A DNA stretch of 39,326 nucleotides, from contig VMGB01000001.1 of the NCBI GenBank assembly GCA_007376295.1, forward strand, positions 246,643-285,968, in the 5' to 3' direction. The translations under genes and the position numbers were made by a program. Origin of the DNA: Parcubacteria group bacterium Gr01-1014_13. GTDB lineage: Bacteria > Patescibacteriota > Patescibacteriia > Magasanikbacterales > GWA2-37-8. Positions within the stretch are counted from its first letter, which is position 1, and each line of letters starts with the position of its first letter. Positions 36,932 through 39,326 of the stretch are shown piece after piece. The notes under the pieces are model-generated. The model did not search any database, had not been told where the DNA came from, and was given only the letters and a program-made list of their open reading frames with translations.

Positions 36932-37028
36932 CAAATTACAAAGGCCCCGAAAGTGCTTGGTATCATGTAGGAATCGTCCCCTCCTTCGATTTCTTTACTC
37001 TTACCAAGCACTGTCGGGGTCTTTTTTG
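36932..37028 (+). ncRNA. Putative small RNA with anti-SD-like loop
   Basis: 20-bp stem ggccccgaaagtgcttggta/taccaagcactgtcggggtc, 39-nt loop with CCCCTCCTTC, terminal TTTTTT. Confidence 0.5.
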
Positions 37029-37031
37029 TTT

Positions 37032-37063
37032 AAAAAAAGAACCCCATCAAATGACAGGGTCTT
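37032..37063 (-). terminator. Intrinsic terminator of 37074..38432
   Basis: Minus strand AAGACCC...GGGGTTCT-TTTTTT. Confidence 0.5.
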
Positions 37064-37073
37064 AACTTACTTA

Positions 37074-38432
37074 TTACTTTCTATTTTGCCACAGCACTCG
37101 GGCTTCTTCCCATGCCCGGCGCATATTATCGGGAATTATTGGATTTTCTACCCAACAAACATTTATCGGCTCAGAAGACGAAGTCGACCAACGAGCGACC
37201 TCATCTATCAATGCGGCGCTGGTGGGACAAGCTTGCTTAAACGCAACCACTTCACCATCTAAACCATTTATCAGATACTTATCGGTCTTAGACTTTGTTT
37301 TTTGGAAATCTTTAACCGAGAATACCAAAGTAAAGGCGCCCAAAGAATACCAATAGTCTTCAAATTCCCTAGCCTCGCCCCAAGTACGAAAAGATTTTAG
37401 TTTAGGAAATCCGCCGAGCAAATCCAACCGAGTCCAGCCGCCGCTAGCGAGCCCCATTTCTTGCTCCACTAAATTATGCAGCCAGGTATCAGTTTGTTTG
37501 GGCAGTTCGACCAAGTGGATCCGTTTACGGCTAAGCAAATATGGATACACCACTTCCCGGCCCAAGAGTTCCAAAAACTTAGTGGCCGGATTTTGGTATA
37601 AATTTTTCCAGAGCATTACTCTTAATCTCAAAAAGTTTTCTAGCACCCAGCGATCGGTTGCAACTAGCTGGCCAGCCTCTACTTTAAGATGATTCCAAAT
37701 ATCCCATTTATTATCCTTGTCCTCGCTGGCAAGGATTATCTCTTGGAACTTTAGCCCGCCCACACGCTCGTGGGCCTTTTTGATTTCCGCCAAATCACCA
37801 AGCATGTAACTGGCCGTGTCGGCAATTTCGTGAATTTGTCCGCGCAGACCGTGACCGTCCACGATTTCTTGCATTTCTTGCGCGGTATGTTCGGGATTAA
37901 ACCCGTGCTTCAAGCACAGCCACCGCCAGCCTGGGTTATAATACCGAAAAATTTTCTCCGCAAACTGATCATCTTCATCAAAAATAGTTTGCTGGTGATT
38001 GATTCCTTTCCAAGAATCCCCGCCAGCGCAAGTAAAGTTGTCATGCATGCACTCAGCTAAAACGCCAACAGCAATCTCTTTTTCGCTTAGAGAACATTGC
38101 TTGGCTATTAACCCGTGCAAAGCGCCGGCGCGCAAATTGTGCACCAGCCGTTTGTGCAAAAAACGGTGCGGCAGTTCCAGATTATTTAATGTGTCGCTTA
38201 TTTCCGCAACCGTCAGTACTTGCAATTGGTGAATGTCGTCCATACGCAAGAGATTAAGCCGTGTCATGGCGTCGGACACCAATCCCGGCTCGAGCCAAAA
38301 TGCTCTATCAGCAAGAGAATATGCCTTGTACAAAGAAAAAGATTCCGTGGAAGATGGTACTGCGTCACTAGGCAGCAATACCAAACCACCCCCGAGACTT
38401 TGCCCAGGTTTTGGAGAATTTCTAGTAGACAT
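37074..38432 (-). CDS. Divergent HD-domain protein (possible phosphohydrolase)
   Basis: HRFLHKRLVHNLRAGALHGLIAKQ...GVLAECMHDNFTCAGGDSW...EIADTASYMLGD fits the HD pattern; SD AAGGAG. Confidence 0.55.
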   Translation of the reverse strand: MSTRNSPKPGQSLGGGLVLLPSDAVPSSTESFSLYKAYSLADRAFWLEPGLVSDAMTRLNLLRMDDIHQLQVLTVAEISDTLNNLELPHRFLHKRLVHNLRAGALHGLIAKQCSLSEKEIAVGVLAECMHDNFTCAGGDSWKGINHQQTIFDEDDQFAEKIFRYYNPGWRWLCLKHGFNPEHTAQEMQEIVDGHGLRGQIHEIADTASYMLGDLAEIKKAHERVGGLKFQEIILASEDKDNKWDIWNHLKVEAGQLVATDRWVLENFLRLRVMLWKNLYQNPATKFLELLGREVVYPYLLSRKRIHLVELPKQTDTWLHNLVEQEMGLASGGWTRLDLLGGFPKLKSFRTWGEAREFEDYWYSLGAFTLVFSVKDFQKTKSKTDKYLINGLDGEVVAFKQACPTSAALIDEVARWSTSSSEPINVCWVENPIIPDNMRRAWEEARVLWQNRK

Positions 38433-38528
38433 TACTAACTCCTTGAATTGTCAAAAGTACTCTAGTTAGTATCGCACAGTACCATCACGCCCACAAACAA
38501 AAAGTGTTGAAGAAATGGGGATAAAGTT

Positions 38529-38557
38529 TTGTCTTTTATTTACGCATGCGGTATGAT
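38529..38557 (+). promoter_or_regulatory. sigma70-like promoter for the sigma factor gene
   Basis: TTGTCT-17-TATGAT. Confidence 0.5.
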
Positions 38558-38584
38558 TAAACGATTAAAGTTAGTTTAAAAATT

Positions 38585-39163
38585 ATGTCTGAAAAAATCC
38601 CCTTCCAGCCAACGGCTGAGGCTACAAATAACAAAGAAGTTTGGCTAAAGGAACTTAATTCGAAAAAAACTCGCGATACTATTTTGCGTTATTTAAATAG
38701 CCTGAAAATAGGCTTCTCTTACGAAGATGCCGAGGATATTGTTCAACAAACAATGCTTAATGCTGCGAAAGGAATTGAAGCCGGCCGGTTTAGAGGCGAT
38801 TCAAAATTAACTACTTGGTTATACGTTATAATAAAAAATCAAGCGCTTAACTTTTTACGAAGGGCAAAAAAAACGATACCTTCCGATAAGATGATCGGAA
38901 TTTCTGAAGTACCTACATTAAAAGACACACAACCAAATAGTGAAGAAAGATACATTACAGCCGAAGAAGCCAAAAATTTACGATCCAGTTTTGACGTCCT
39001 AGCCCCTAAACAAAAAGAAGTAATGGAATTGCTTGCTGAAGGTTTGACAAACAAAGAAATTGCCCAGCAGCTAGGTATTCATGTTGGCACAGTAAAAAGC
39101 TACGCTTTCCGGGCCGCTAGAAAAATTTTGAGGAAACATATGGAAAATGAAGGGGGGAAATAA
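38585..39163 (+). CDS. sigma-70 family (ECF-like) RNA polymerase sigma factor
   Basis: EDAEDIVQQTMLNAAKGIEAGRFRGDSKLTTWLYVIIKNQALNFLRR; region 4 KEVMELLAEGLTNKEIAQQLGIHVGTVKSYAFRAARKIL. Confidence 0.88.
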   Translation: MSEKIPFQPTAEATNNKEVWLKELNSKKTRDTILRYLNSLKIGFSYEDAEDIVQQTMLNAAKGIEAGRFRGDSKLTTWLYVIIKNQALNFLRRAKKTIPSDKMIGISEVPTLKDTQPNSEERYITAEEAKNLRSSFDVLAPKQKEVMELLAEGLTNKEIAQQLGIHVGTVKSYAFRAARKILRKHMENEGGK

Positions 39164-39172
39164 TTATTCTTA

Positions 39173-39326
39173 CTGTTTTTTCTCCGGCAATTGCCAAGAT
39201 AAAAAGGATGTCATAACTAGGCCGACCAGCACTTTTATACTATAACCAACCAAAATGCTTTGCCAGAGCATGGAAAATGGCAAAATGCCGACAAAGGCAA
39301 TGGAGAAAAATAGTAAACTATCCACC
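39173..39326 (-). CDS. VUT/YhhQ-family queuosine precursor transporter, C-terminal fragment (5' end beyond window)
   Basis: Minus-strand frame not in supplied track: VDSLLFFSIAFVGILPFSMLWQSILVGYSIKVLVGLVMTSFLSWQLPEKKQ*. Confidence 0.6.

Noticed and set aside
36963-37001. sRNA as SRP 4.5S RNA
   Set aside because: Neither strand of the loop carries the conserved GGUC...GGAAGGAAGCAGCC SRP core.
36943-37021. Reading the sRNA hairpin on the minus strand as an SD plus 11-codon ORF (GAAGGAGG...ATGATACCAAGC)
   Set aside because: No promoter on that strand nearby and the T-run/promoter geometry favours the plus strand; tiny peptide unsupported.
1-39326. CRISPR arrays, tRNA genes, rRNA genes, transposases/IS elements
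   Set aside because: No regular spaced repeats, no tRNA cloverleaf apart from the tmRNA ends, and no transposase-like ORF were recognised by eye.

Overview
This is an AT-rich, gene-dense bacterial window. Gene content and style (compact housekeeping genes, DUF4870-type Pro-rich membrane protein, very large coiled-coil protein, MraY and Mur ligase beside unusual partners) suggest Patescibacteria/CPR; that placement is inference. Housekeeping content: an Fe-S/NifS/Rrf2 cluster, ThiI, RlmN, transketolase, RaiA/HPF, MurB, MraY, a MurC/Mpl-like ligase, SmpB, tmRNA, IF3, bL35, bL20 and a sigma-70-family factor. Among these sit many small accessory genes, most with their own sigma70-like promoter, a strong AAGGAGG-type Shine-Dalgarno (SD) and a terminator hairpin. 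Most notable candidates: (i) an undescribed ~95-nt sRNA (about 36932-37028) with its own promoter, a 20-bp stem, a T-run and a loop carrying CCCCUCCUUC, an anti-SD mimic that could pair with the accessory-gene RBSs; (ii) an operon of ATP-grasp, NlpC/P60-like, MraY, Ate1-like aminoacyltransferase and Mur ligase, possibly for modified peptidoglycan precursors; (iii) structured 5' leaders resembling attenuators or riboswitches upstream of two accessory genes, sharing a 15-nt motif; (iv) a tmRNA with a 25-aa tag containing an internal ANLF repeat, abutting infC; (v) a GC-rich three-gene island with a Cys-rich lipoprotein and an outer-membrane-barrel-like protein; (vi) a Wzz / dead-HtrA / 1336-aa coiled-coil envelope operon. 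All calls come from reading the sequence; no searches or folding programs were run.
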